The notes under the pieces were generated by a model. The model saw nothing but the letters and a program-made list of their open reading frames with translations. It had not been told where the DNA came from and did not search any database. A stretch of DNA of 43,132 nt from Anaerolineae bacterium (GTDB taxonomy: Bacteria > Chloroflexota > Anaerolineae > Promineifilales > Promineifilaceae), in contig JANQGC010000328.1 of assembly GCA_028277515.1 (NCBI GenBank), forward strand, positions 1-43,132, read 5' to 3'. The translations under genes and the position numbers were made by a program. Shown here one piece after another: positions 17,329-25,490 of this stretch. Position 1 is the stretch's first letter. Each line of letters begins with the position of its first letter.

Positions 17329-17342
17329 GGAAATCGATTTCC
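17329..17342. promoter_or_regulatory. LacI 2 operator GGAAATCGATTTCC before the SnoaL-like gene
   Basis: The third exact copy of the 14-bp palindrome, 23 bp before the ATG at 17366 and between the lacI stop and the ribosome site GTGAGGAAGGGAG. It shows that the SnoaL-like gene has its own LacI 2-controlled transcription and need not depend on read-through from lacI. Confidence 0.75.
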
Positions 17343-17365
17343 TAGAAAGTGAGGAAGGGAGATAA

Positions 17366-18367
17366 ATGGTCGATTTTCAAAAAAATAAATCATTAATCCT
17401 GAGTTTCTACGATCAGCTTGATGCGGCCGCGGGAAATGAAATCAACGAAGTACTGCGGCAATATACGGCCGAAGACTATTACTGGCGCGGTATGCATCCT
17501 TTCTACGAACAGCATGGGGCAGAAGCGGTCGCCAACGTCTTTTGGAAACCTTTTCACCACTCATTTGCCCCCATTCAGCGACGCCAGGATGTCTTTATGG
17601 CCGGGTTAAACCAGGTTGATAACTTTGAGAGCGAATGGGTTTGCTCAATGGGACACTTGTTGGGTTTGTTTGATGAGGACTGGCTGGGTATTCCCTCAAC
17701 CGGCAAGATGGGATTTCTGCGCTATGTGGAGTTCAATCGAATTACCAACGGCAAAATCAGCGAAACCGCCCTGTTCTGCGATGTTATTAGCGTTATGCTT
17801 CAGGCTGGACAAAATCCCCTGCCGGAACAAACAGGCGCTTTCTTCATCACGCCCGGTCCACGCACACATGATGGCCTTCTGTTCGGCAAGCAGGACCCGG
17901 CTGATACAAAAAAAACCCGGAATTTGATCAATCGCATGATCGATGACCTGGTAACCGCCGGCATGCACTCAGAACAGGGAGAGCTGGCCGAGACGTGGCA
18001 CCAGGACATGATCTGGTTCGGCCCGGCCGGGATCGGAGCAGCGTACACCATCAATCGCTATGAGGAACAGCATCAGGGACCATTCAGAGAGGGCCTGGAC
18101 GATATTAAATTCCATGGCCATGTCTGCTTCTTGACAGAAGGTCATTATGGTGGCTTCTTCGGCTGGTCAAATCTCTCCATGAAACCCAATGGCGGCTTCA
18201 TGGGGCTGCCTGCATCCGACAAGCAAGCTGAAATGCGAGTTGTCGATATCTATCGTCGAGAAGGAAACAAATTGGCTGAAAATTGGATATTTATCGACCT
18301 GCTGCATTATCTGTCGATGCAAGGCCTGGATGTGCTGGGGCGGATGAGGCGGATTAACCGCCGTTAG
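17366..18367 (+). CDS. Two-domain SnoaL-like protein, subfamily B, copy 1
   Basis: 333 residues. Each half is SnoaL-like: domain 1 (about 5-155) has EDYYWRGMHPF, DEDWLGIPSTGKMGFLRYVE and an Ile/Leu-rich tail; domain 2 (about 190-330) has MIWFGPAGIGAAYTINRYEE, GFMGLPASDKQAEMRVVD and ENWIFIDLLHYLSMQGLDVL. The P-x-T-G loop is intact in domain 1 (PSTG) but PASD in domain 2. GPAGIGA and the R/Q-EEQHQGPFR segment define this subfamily; the protein at 33746 is its partner in block 4. It is under LacI 2 control and divided from the transporter genes by 174 bp containing another control region. Confidence 0.78.
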   Translation: MVDFQKNKSLILSFYDQLDAAAGNEINEVLRQYTAEDYYWRGMHPFYEQHGAEAVANVFWKPFHHSFAPIQRRQDVFMAGLNQVDNFESEWVCSMGHLLGLFDEDWLGIPSTGKMGFLRYVEFNRITNGKISETALFCDVISVMLQAGQNPLPEQTGAFFITPGPRTHDGLLFGKQDPADTKKTRNLINRMIDDLVTAGMHSEQGELAETWHQDMIWFGPAGIGAAYTINRYEEQHQGPFREGLDDIKFHGHVCFLTEGHYGGFFGWSNLSMKPNGGFMGLPASDKQAEMRVVDIYRREGNKLAENWIFIDLLHYLSMQGLDVLGRMRRINRR

Positions 18368-18427
18368 GAGATAGGGTAATCCGTAATCGGTATCAATAAT
18401 GAGCATTTTCAAATCAGACGAATTTCT

Positions 18428-18441
18428 GAAAACCGATTCCT
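18428..18441. promoter_or_regulatory. Degenerate LacI 2-type operator before transporter 2
   Basis: TGAAAACCGATTCCTG contains a CpG-centred site that I align to GGAAATCGATTTCC with 8 to 10 of 14 positions matching. Its place about 40 bp before a candidate promoter for the binding-protein gene makes it a plausible weak LacI 2 site, but it could be chance. Confidence 0.35.
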
Positions 18442-18479
18442 GATCACTGTATCTTGAGGAGAGGATGTTTATTGATTAT

Positions 18480-18508
18480 TTGACCTTTATCTCATACGTA
18501 TGAATGCT
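18480..18508 (+). promoter_or_regulatory. Candidate promoter with palindrome TCATACGTATGA before transporter 2
   Basis: TTGACC (18480-18485) is followed 17 bp later by a poor -10 (AATGCT). The spacer holds the perfect 12-bp palindrome TCATACGTATGA (18492-18503), whose core CATACGTATG equals the core of the LacI 1 operators at 3215 and 36196. The promoter-spacer geometry is the same as at 3211. It may be a LacI 1 site of lower affinity or a site for another factor. Confidence 0.45.
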
Positions 18509-18541
18509 TTTTGCTTTTACCTATATGCGAAGGAGAAGACA

Positions 18542-19981
18542 ATGATCAAAAAATCTAAAGTATTAATGTTGATTTTGGCTTTCATCATTCTCAGTGCCCT
18601 GGTTGTGGCCTGTGATACAGGTGAGCCGGAAACAATTACGGTTGTGGAGACCGTAGTAGTGGAGAAGGAAGGTGAGACCATTACCGTCGTGGAGACCGTT
18701 GAGGTCGAGAAAGAAATTACTGTGGTGGAAACTGTCGAGGTCGAAAAGATCATCGTCGCTGATTGCGCTGTCGACCCCCCGGCTGAGGAAATCGAACTTA
18801 CGTACATCGGCTGGCCGGGGCTCGTCACCGACGCAGTCGCTGATTTCTTGAGCAAGTGTGACGCTGTGGAAAATGTTGACGTCAATGTGCGCATTATGGA
18901 CAATGCTGCTGCCATAGAACAGATGGCACTTGCCTTCTCTTCGGGTGGCGCGTCACCATACGGCATCGTCCACCAGTCTAACGGCTCGATCCAGGAAAAC
19001 GCCTGGGATGGACACCTGATGCCCCTCAATGAGTTCATCGACAAATACAGGGAAGAATATGATCTAGATGATATCGCGCCGGTTCACTGGGAGGCAGCTA
19101 CTTTCGACGGCCAGATCCTGGGTGTCCCCTTGGCGGCCAACACCATACACCTGATGTATCGTGCGGATCTGCTCGAAAAGTACGAACTGGAACCACCGAC
19201 GACTTACGATGAGATCGTGAATATGTGCCAGGTTCTAGAAGCCGATGAAGATATCGAGGTGCCCTTCACCATAGACCTGAGTGCCGGCTGGGCCTGGCGG
19301 ATCGCCTTCTTTGAGGCACTGCGCTCCTCAGGCGGTGAATTGTTCATTGAAGGCTCCAACGAGCCGGCCTTCAACAGTCCGGAAGGCGTGTATGCTCTGG
19401 AAAAAATGAAGGAAGTCGTAGATGCCTGTATGGGAGAAGTGGGTCTGACCTATACCTACCCGGACAGCTTGCGCGGCCTGGGCAATGGCAGCGTAGCCAT
19501 GATTCACACTTGGGCAGGCCAGGCCCCCAATTTACTCGATCCTGACAAGTCCGAGTACCATGACCAGATCGCCTTTGCGCCGGCTGCGGCCGTCGATGAG
19601 GGTGGTCCGCTGGCCGGCAGCGCCTGGAATGATTACTGGGCCGTCCCAGCATCATTTGAAGGTGATGCCGATCTCGTTTTCCAAATGATCATGGAAGCAG
19701 CAGACAAAGATAACCAGATGTCGGCCGGCAACGTTGGATTGGTCGTTCGCTCCTCCGTTGCTGAGGCCGGCGTCGGATCAGCCTCAACATCAGCGGCCAC
19801 AGAGACGATCCTGAATGGCATTGGCGCCTTCCCCAAGAGTCCGGCCATCAACCTTGTGAACTCAGCCCTGGGCAACTGGCTTCCCTTCGTAGGAACGGGA
19901 GAAATGACACCTGAGGAGGCGCTAGCAGCGGCTGAAGAAGAGTATATCACAGAAGCCCAAGCGCAAGGATTCATCGAATAG
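18542..19981 (+). CDS. Sugar ABC transporter solute-binding lipoprotein 2
   Basis: 479 residues from the ATG at 18542, which has GAAGGAGAAG before it; the ATG at 18500 falls in the operator palindrome. A lipoprotein signal ends at LSALVVAC, followed by a repetitive linker of TVVETVEVEKE units (about residues 30-75), common in Chloroflexota binding proteins. The binding fold follows, with PPTTYDEIVNMCQVLEADED, SAGWAWRIAFFEALRSSGG and FNSPEGVYALEKMKEVVDAC. These segments are near-identical in pattern to the protein at 25491, so the two transporters are paralogues with probably related ligands. Confidence 0.92.
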   Translation: MIKKSKVLMLILAFIILSALVVACDTGEPETITVVETVVVEKEGETITVVETVEVEKEITVVETVEVEKIIVADCAVDPPAEEIELTYIGWPGLVTDAVADFLSKCDAVENVDVNVRIMDNAAAIEQMALAFSSGGASPYGIVHQSNGSIQENAWDGHLMPLNEFIDKYREEYDLDDIAPVHWEAATFDGQILGVPLAANTIHLMYRADLLEKYELEPPTTYDEIVNMCQVLEADEDIEVPFTIDLSAGWAWRIAFFEALRSSGGELFIEGSNEPAFNSPEGVYALEKMKEVVDACMGEVGLTYTYPDSLRGLGNGSVAMIHTWAGQAPNLLDPDKSEYHDQIAFAPAAAVDEGGPLAGSAWNDYWAVPASFEGDADLVFQMIMEAADKDNQMSAGNVGLVVRSSVAEAGVGSASTSAATETILNGIGAFPKSPAINLVNSALGNWLPFVGTGEMTPEEALAAAEEEYITEAQAQGFIE

Positions 19982-20050
19982 GGGATGTTTGACTTGCAAA
20001 GTCGCGTCCACTTTGGTGGAGGCGACCTGTGAGGCTAAGGACGGATACTC

Positions 20051-20914
20051 ATGAATCGAAAAACATTCTACGGGTTTTCTGGTTTAAGCATCATCCTGAT
20101 GGTGTCCCTCATGATCATTCCTCTGATCATGGCCATCTGGCTGGGGATGAACTATGTAACATACCGGAATTTAAACGCGCCCGATTTCATCGGCCTTGAG
20201 AACTATCAGGCCATCCTGGGTGACGCGAGATTCTGGCAGTCACTTCGATTCACATTGCTGATCATCGCCATTGTCACCCCGGCAGAGATGATTCTGGGCT
20301 TTTTCATCGCCTTGTTGCTGGATCAGACCGACAAACGCGTCCGGGGCATCTTCATAGCCCTTCTACTAACGACCTACGTCACCGTTCCTGTGGTATCCGG
20401 ATTAATGTTCAGACAGTTGTTTGAACCAAGTAGTCTTGGCGCCTGGATCTATGAGCAGGTCTTGGGCAGTCGCCTTGTGCTGACGGAAACTTCAGTCAAG
20501 ACCATGATCATGATTTATGGTATCTGGCGGGATACACCCTTTGCCATTGTCGTGATGTTTGCTGGACTGCAGACACTCTCTGCGGAGCAGCTTGAGGCTG
20601 CCCAGATCGACGGCGCCAATCGCTGGCAGCAATTGCGATATATCACCCTGGCCCACCTGAGGCCGCTCCTGATCCTCATCGCTATGATCGTGATTATGGA
20701 CAAGTACCGTATATTCGACGCCATCCTTGTCTTAACCAAGATGAACCCGGTCTATGGCGCCGATACCTTGATGCTCTACAACTGGAGGATCGCCATTGAA
20801 GTGCAGCGGCTCGGAAAGGCCAACGCTATGTCGATCTTGACCGTGATTGGGATCATGGTGGTGCTTGTCCCTTTCCTTTACCGCACATACGGTGCCCAGA
20901 GAGAGGAGCGCTGA
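20051..20914 (+). CDS. Sugar ABC transporter permease 2a (MalF-like)
   Basis: 287 residues, six membrane segments, starting MNRKTFYGFSGLSIILMV. The EAA loop reads EAAQIDGANRWQQLRYI then TLAHLRP, where the usual Pro after the Leu is replaced. The C-terminal part has MDKYRIFDAILVLTKMNPVYG. AAGGA precedes the ATG, 69 bp after the binding-protein stop. It works with the permease that starts one base after its stop codon. Confidence 0.92.
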   Translation: MNRKTFYGFSGLSIILMVSLMIIPLIMAIWLGMNYVTYRNLNAPDFIGLENYQAILGDARFWQSLRFTLLIIAIVTPAEMILGFFIALLLDQTDKRVRGIFIALLLTTYVTVPVVSGLMFRQLFEPSSLGAWIYEQVLGSRLVLTETSVKTMIMIYGIWRDTPFAIVVMFAGLQTLSAEQLEAAQIDGANRWQQLRYITLAHLRPLLILIAMIVIMDKYRIFDAILVLTKMNPVYGADTLMLYNWRIAIEVQRLGKANAMSILTVIGIMVVLVPFLYRTYGAQREER

Positions 20915-20915
20915 T

Positions 20916-21917
20916 ATGGCACCTATCAAGAATAAGTTTGCACGATTCCTCATGTATGTCACGCTGGCGCTCTTTGCGCTCCTCACCAGCATCCCGTTTC
21001 TGTGGACCTTCTTGCAATCGTTAAAGTCCGTACGGCAGGCATCCTCCCGCACACCGCTGCTGATCTTCAAACCGACATTAGATGCCTACGCTACACTGTG
21101 GCTCAAGTCAGTTCCTGAAAACATGCCTTTGCTGACCGTGGGATTTGCGGCTGCCGTTCTGGCCATTTTCCTCCTGGCAGCTGTCCTGCGGCGTTCGGGC
21201 GCTCCCGGTTTCCAAGTTGCAGCCCTGGTGGTGGTAAGTTTAATACTAATTTTTTGGACGATCCCACGCGTCATCGACACGGCCGACTTCTATAACTTTT
21301 TTATCAACTCGGTGATCGTCACGGTTGGGACGGTCATTATCACCATCAGCGTCGGTTGTCTGGCAGGCTACGGTTTAGCGCGCTACACCGGGATCGACGG
21401 CGTGGTCATTTTGATTATGGCCCTGGCCTTTCGCGCACTGCCCCGCATGGCTTTTGCCCTACCCTATTTTCAAATCAGCCAGAGGCTAGGAGTACACGAC
21501 ACTTACTCATTGTTGATCCTCGTTCTGGTGGCCGTAAATCTGCCCTTTGCGATTTGGATGTTGCGCAGCTTCTTCATGGATATCCCGCGCGAGATCGAAG
21601 AATCGGCCATGGTCGACGGTGCCGGCCGCCTCAGAGCCTTTCTGTCGGTAATCATGCCCATCATGTGGGCCGGCATCGTCTCCACAGCATTGTTTACTCT
21701 GCTCAGCGCCTATCATGAGTTCTTGTTGGTACGGGTACTGATGCAGGAAAAATGGACGTTATCGGTGGCCATTACCCAGTTCGCTGGCGGAGAGTATGCG
21801 TACAGCACCATCCCCTTTGCAGCGGCCGTGTCAGCCACCGTTCCGCTGTTGATCGTCATTCTATTGTTCCAGAAGCAATTGGTTAAGGGTCTGACAGCAG
21901 GGGCAATCAAGGGATAA
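20916..21917 (+). CDS. Sugar ABC transporter permease 2b, extended MalG-like
   Basis: 333 residues from the ATG at 20916 (GAGAGGAG before it); a GTG at 20847 lies within the previous gene and is rejected. Compared with the usual 275-280 residues it has about 50 more, forming two additional hydrophobic stretches between the first membrane segment and the core (AAVLAIFLLAAVL and VAALVVVSLILIFW). The EAA loop is EESAMVDGAGRLRAFLSVI and the C-terminus KQLVKGLTAGAIKG. The permease at 27895 has the same insertion, so it is a subfamily trait rather than a fusion by chance. Confidence 0.9.
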   Translation: MAPIKNKFARFLMYVTLALFALLTSIPFLWTFLQSLKSVRQASSRTPLLIFKPTLDAYATLWLKSVPENMPLLTVGFAAAVLAIFLLAAVLRRSGAPGFQVAALVVVSLILIFWTIPRVIDTADFYNFFINSVIVTVGTVIITISVGCLAGYGLARYTGIDGVVILIMALAFRALPRMAFALPYFQISQRLGVHDTYSLLILVLVAVNLPFAIWMLRSFFMDIPREIEESAMVDGAGRLRAFLSVIMPIMWAGIVSTALFTLLSAYHEFLLVRVLMQEKWTLSVAITQFAGGEYAYSTIPFAAAVSATVPLLIVILLFQKQLVKGLTAGAIKG

Positions 21918-21968
21918 GAATAAAAAAAGACTGACAAAAAGTCAGCTGAAAAAGTAGGAGTACTGACA

Positions 21969-22943
21969 ATGTCAAACACATTATTACAGGAAAATAAGAT
22001 GCTTGTCTGGGATTTCTGGCAAGAACTGAACCAGGTTGAAGCCGGAGGTATCCCAGATGTCATTAGACACTATTGCCACAGGGACATCAAGTGGCATGGC
22101 CCGCATCCTATCTGTGAGTTAGCGGGAGATGAAGACTTGATCTCGTCATTCTGGCAACCACTACTGCAATCCTTTCCTGACCTGAAGAGAGAATGCGACC
22201 TCTTTATCGGTGGGTACCAGCATTGGATTGGCGCCGTCGGCCGCTTTAATGGAACCTTCACCAAGGATTGGCTGGGGATTCCGGCCACAGGCCGTAAGGC
22301 ACAGATTCGCTTCGGTGAGTTCAGTGCTGTACACGACGGTCAGGTCATCCTGACTTATATCATCCCCGATATCCTGGATCTGATCCGCCAGGCTGGCTAC
22401 CAATTGCTACCACCCAGCCGGGGAAAAGAAGGTCCTTGGCTCGGTCCCCAGACAGGTGATGGTGTGTTGCTAACAAATCGAGATGACGGGGAAGAGGTGA
22501 GTACGCTTCACCTGGCTAAGATCATGTGCGGGGCTTTGGACACGCCAGGCCTGAGACAGTATTGGGACCCAGAGACGATGATCTGGTACGGACCGAGTGG
22601 TATTGGCACCTTGCGCACCCTCGAAGGATTTGAGGATGGTCACGAAACACCCTTTCGCCACGCTTTACCGACTTATGGGCGGAGCCTGCAGGGCAACCAT
22701 ACAGTCGAAGTAAACGAGGGAAACTACGCCGGTTGGGTTGGCTGGCCCAGCATCTGTGCCATCCACGCCGGCGAGTACCTTGGTATTCCACCAACGGGAA
22801 ATGCGGTGAATGTACGGTTGATGGACTTTTATAGGCGCGAGGGTAACCTCATCGTTGAAAACTGGGTTCCTATTGATATGATCCACTTACTTTTGCAGAT
22901 AGGCTTTGATGTATTTGAGGAGTTACGGAATCGAGTAAACTAA
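21969..22943 (+). CDS. Two-domain SnoaL-like protein, subfamily C, copy 1
   Basis: 324 residues. Domain 1 (about 10-150) starts ENKMLVWDFWQELNQV and contains DWLGIPATGRKAQIRFGEFS (100-119) and a DILDLIRQAGYQLLPP tail; domain 2 (about 180-320) contains MIWYGPSGIGT, YLGIPPTGNAVNVRLMDFYR (P-P-T-G near 274-277) and ENWVPIDMIHLLLQIGFDV. Both P-x-T-G loops and the acidic E-NW-x-x-x-D are intact, as in ester-cyclase-type SnoaL proteins. AGGAG precedes the ATG, 51 bp after the permease gene, so it is likely in the transporter operon. The three genes from 28910 to 32371 are its relatives. Confidence 0.8.
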   Translation: MSNTLLQENKMLVWDFWQELNQVEAGGIPDVIRHYCHRDIKWHGPHPICELAGDEDLISSFWQPLLQSFPDLKRECDLFIGGYQHWIGAVGRFNGTFTKDWLGIPATGRKAQIRFGEFSAVHDGQVILTYIIPDILDLIRQAGYQLLPPSRGKEGPWLGPQTGDGVLLTNRDDGEEVSTLHLAKIMCGALDTPGLRQYWDPETMIWYGPSGIGTLRTLEGFEDGHETPFRHALPTYGRSLQGNHTVEVNEGNYAGWVGWPSICAIHAGEYLGIPPTGNAVNVRLMDFYRREGNLIVENWVPIDMIHLLLQIGFDVFEELRNRVN

Positions 22944-22963
22944 TACAAACGGATTGATGTAGC

Positions 22964-22981
22964 CGAAATTTCATAATTTCG
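22964..22981. other. Short hairpin CGAAATT-TCAT-AATTTCG
   Basis: A perfect 7-bp stem with a 4-nt loop, 20 bp after the SnoaL-like gene stop. There is no T-run, so it is not a classical terminator. Its half-sites (CGAAAT/ATTTCG) resemble the arms of the LacI 3 operator, but the spacing is 4 bp wider, so it is unlikely to be one. Confidence 0.35.
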
Positions 22982-23053
22982 CTCCTCAGTGCAATAAGAA
23001 ATCGCGGTTACATATCCGGCCTTGGAATCACCCTGCGAATCACACAATTGCTC

Positions 23054-23106
23054 TTGACGCGAAAACGATTTCGTGCTAATCTGCTTCTAATCTAAATCGA
23101 TTTCGA
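23054..23106 (+). promoter_or_regulatory. Promoter and operators of LacI regulator 3
   Basis: TTGACG (23054-23059), a 17-bp spacer and TAATCT (23077-23082) form the promoter. The spacer begins with the operator CGAAAACGATTTCG (23060-23073). A second site, TAAATCGATTTCGA (about 23093-23106), follows downstream; its core AAATCGATTT is the same as in the LacI 2 operator. Cross-recognition by LacI 2 and LacI 3 at this second site is possible. Confidence 0.78.
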
Positions 23107-23131
23107 CACACTTAACACCTGGACAAGAGAC

Positions 23132-24130
23132 ATGTCTGTGACGATAGAAGACATCTCCCGGCAACTCGGTATCTCTGTATCGACTGTCTCCAAAGCGCTT
23201 AATGATTATCCTGATGTATCACAGGACACACGTGAACGTGTTAAGTCCACAGCCCTTGCTCTTGATTACCATCCCAGTTCTGTCGCTCGAAATTTGCGAC
23301 TGGGTCGAACCGACAAGATTGGCCTCTTAATCAATAACCCTATTTCATTCATCAGTGAATACATTTCCGAGATTATGACCGGGGCAGCTTTGATCGCCGA
23401 AGCACAGAACCAAAATATAATCCTTTACACCACAGCAGTAGACCAACCAAATAGCATCAAGCGCATTTGTCGCAGTCGTGAAGTAGATGGTTTGGTTCTG
23501 ATTTACGAACCATCGACCGCAGTAATCGATGTCCTGGAAAAGGAAATGATGCCCTTTGTCGTGTTTGGACGGCGTGTCAAAAGCCCCAATGCCTCATTTA
23601 TCGCCCCCAATAACCAGGACGGCGCTTTTCGCTTAACGATGCATCTTATTGAACAGGGTCACCAGCGTATCGGTTTTACCACACGACCCCAACTAGGGAC
23701 AGTGAGTGAGGATCGTTTTGCCGGTTACCGGCTGGCTCTCAGAGAAGCCGGCATCACTTTCGATCCCCAATTGGTGGTTGAAACAGTGATAGAACCACGC
23801 AGCGGTTGCCGCGCACTTGAAACCATGCTTAACCTGCCAGAGCCGCCAACTGCTCTATTTGCTTTCTATGACCTTATGGCCGTGGATGCTGTGCAAGCCG
23901 CTCAGGAACGAGGATTACGCGTTCCTGAGGATATTGCCATTGCTGGCTTTGATGGTTTGCGCTCCTCACTTATTACAACCCCAGCAATCACGACGGTCCA
24001 ACAACCCTTGCAAGAAATGGGCCAGGCAGCTACAGAAATCTTACTCAAGCGTATTCAGGATAAGACGCTCCCACCGGAGCAACAAGTCTTGCCTATCGAG
24101 CTGATTATTCGCGAATCGACACAATATTGA
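23132..24130 (+). CDS. LacI-family transcriptional regulator 3
   Basis: 332 residues. The helix-turn-helix reads VTIEDISRQLGISVSTVSKA, the hinge SSVARNLRLGRTDKIGLL, and the effector domain includes VDGLVLIYEPS, LIEQGHQRIGFTTRPQ and ITTVQQPLQEMGQAATEILL. It likely represses itself (site 23060), the transporter operon (25342) and possibly the MFS gene (32444) through CGAAAACGATTTCG. It resembles LacI 2 along its whole length, including the recognition helix STVSK-LNDYP, which fits the similarity of their operators. The SnoaL-like gene at 24180 follows after 49 bp and is probably cotranscribed. Confidence 0.92.
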   Translation: MSVTIEDISRQLGISVSTVSKALNDYPDVSQDTRERVKSTALALDYHPSSVARNLRLGRTDKIGLLINNPISFISEYISEIMTGAALIAEAQNQNIILYTTAVDQPNSIKRICRSREVDGLVLIYEPSTAVIDVLEKEMMPFVVFGRRVKSPNASFIAPNNQDGAFRLTMHLIEQGHQRIGFTTRPQLGTVSEDRFAGYRLALREAGITFDPQLVVETVIEPRSGCRALETMLNLPEPPTALFAFYDLMAVDAVQAAQERGLRVPEDIAIAGFDGLRSSLITTPAITTVQQPLQEMGQAATEILLKRIQDKTLPPEQQVLPIELIIRESTQY

Positions 24131-24179
24131 ACTTAATATCTTTAACCAGATCGAAGACACTGGAAGAGAGACGCTTATT

Positions 24180-25283
24180 ATGACCAAAGAAGAGACAACA
24201 AGTCAATCAGAAGATACTCAGTCACTGCTATCTGACACTACATTACCTGGAAAGGGAGACCTCGTTCGTATTTTGTCCTCAAATAATACAAATGAGCCTG
24301 GTATGCGCGGTTTCGATCCCAAATTTGGCGACATCATCGATTACATTATCAAGATCACCCATGAGATTTGGGAAGAGCGCGGCATCGGCCGTCTCTATGA
24401 TTATTACGGCACCAATATGCGCATTCACACTTCCAATGGGGACATTTACTCACGTGATAAGGTTATTGAAGGGACCATCCAAACCCTGGCGGCATTTCCC
24501 GACAGACGCTTATATGGCGATGAAGTGATATGGACAGGAGATGACCATTCCGGCTATTTCACCTCCCATCGTCTAACGCATGAGGGGCATAACTGGGGAC
24601 ATACAAACTACGGCCCTCCCACCGGTCGCAAGGTCAGTTATCGCGCGATTGCTGACTGTTACATTGTCGAAAATGTCATTGTAGAAGAATGGCTTGTGCG
24701 CGATGAGTTATCATTAATTTATCAACTTGGCTTTGATGTTCATGAGCTGGCCCGTAAGTTCGCCGAACAAGAAGATGGTTCAGCACCGTTGGCCACAGTT
24801 CCTTCAGAGGCCGATAGATTACGAGGTCAACTACCACCTGAGCCATATGCAGATGAGGCAGAATCTGATATCGAAAATTTCGTGCGGCAGTCTATTCATG
24901 AAATCTGGAATTGGCGTCTGCTGAACAAGATCGAAGAATATTATCGGCCCAATTACCTTTGTGATACTGCATCGGGGAGGCAATTATACGGCCGCGGCCA
25001 ATTCACCAACTATATCCTTTCATTATTATCCCCCTTCCCTGATCTGGCTCTATCCATCGATCATTTCTGTGCTTTAAATGATGGCCCCGATCGCTATCGC
25101 ACGGCTACGCGCTGGACCATGATGGGCACGCATACAGGTCCTGGTATATACGGAACACCAACAGGGAATCAAATCAAAATTATGGGTATTTCTCATCATC
25201 TCGTTGAGAATGGACGCTTTGTCCAAGAATGGACGGTTTTTGATGAGTTTGCCTTGCTCAAACAACTGTACCGACCCAAGTAA
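24180..25283 (+). CDS. Two-domain SnoaL-like protein with N-terminal extension, subfamily A-long, copy 2
   Basis: 367 residues, with a polar N-terminal extension of about 45 residues (MTKEETTSQSEDTQSLL...). Domain 1 has NYGPPTGRKVSYRAIADCY and EEWLVRDELSLIYQLGFDV; domain 2 has IYGTPTGNQIKIMGISHH and QEWTVFDEFALLKQLY. All consensus loop and acidic residues are intact in both domains, unlike the protein at 13236. The linker between domains (about 200-235) is acidic and proline-rich. It is probably read from the lacI 3 promoter rather than with the transporter, which has its own operator downstream. Confidence 0.8.
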   Translation: MTKEETTSQSEDTQSLLSDTTLPGKGDLVRILSSNNTNEPGMRGFDPKFGDIIDYIIKITHEIWEERGIGRLYDYYGTNMRIHTSNGDIYSRDKVIEGTIQTLAAFPDRRLYGDEVIWTGDDHSGYFTSHRLTHEGHNWGHTNYGPPTGRKVSYRAIADCYIVENVIVEEWLVRDELSLIYQLGFDVHELARKFAEQEDGSAPLATVPSEADRLRGQLPPEPYADEAESDIENFVRQSIHEIWNWRLLNKIEEYYRPNYLCDTASGRQLYGRGQFTNYILSLLSPFPDLALSIDHFCALNDGPDRYRTATRWTMMGTHTGPGIYGTPTGNQIKIMGISHHLVENGRFVQEWTVFDEFALLKQLYRPK

Positions 25284-25341
25284 AATGAGCCAAGAATAAA
25301 AAATTTAGGTACAAGATCAAAGTATCTTTTTTTGAAAGGAT

Positions 25342-25355
25342 CGAAAACGATTTCG
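25342..25355. promoter_or_regulatory. LacI 3 operator CGAAAACGATTTCG before transporter 3
   Basis: An exact 14-of-14 copy of the site in the lacI 3 promoter, 136 bp before the binding-protein start in a 207-bp gap. TACTAATCT at 25371-25379 may contain the -10 (TAATCT, identical to that of lacI 3), but no -35 box at the right distance is clear. An AAGGAGGTGA at 25408-25417, with no gene directly behind it, is also present. Confidence 0.75.
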
Positions 25356-25490
25356 GTAAGCGTCACAAGATACTAATCTAAGCAGGCTGGGTAATTATTT
25401 TTTTCTAAGGAGGTGATTATTAGGAGTGGAATGCAGATCAATCAGTTTAATGTCTATTTTATCGATCTATCTGTCTAAGGAGAGAGAACA

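Noticed and set aside
18517..19044. 175-residue minus-strand frame rich in Ser and Thr
   Set aside because: It is the antisense image of the repetitive lipoprotein linker and signal region.
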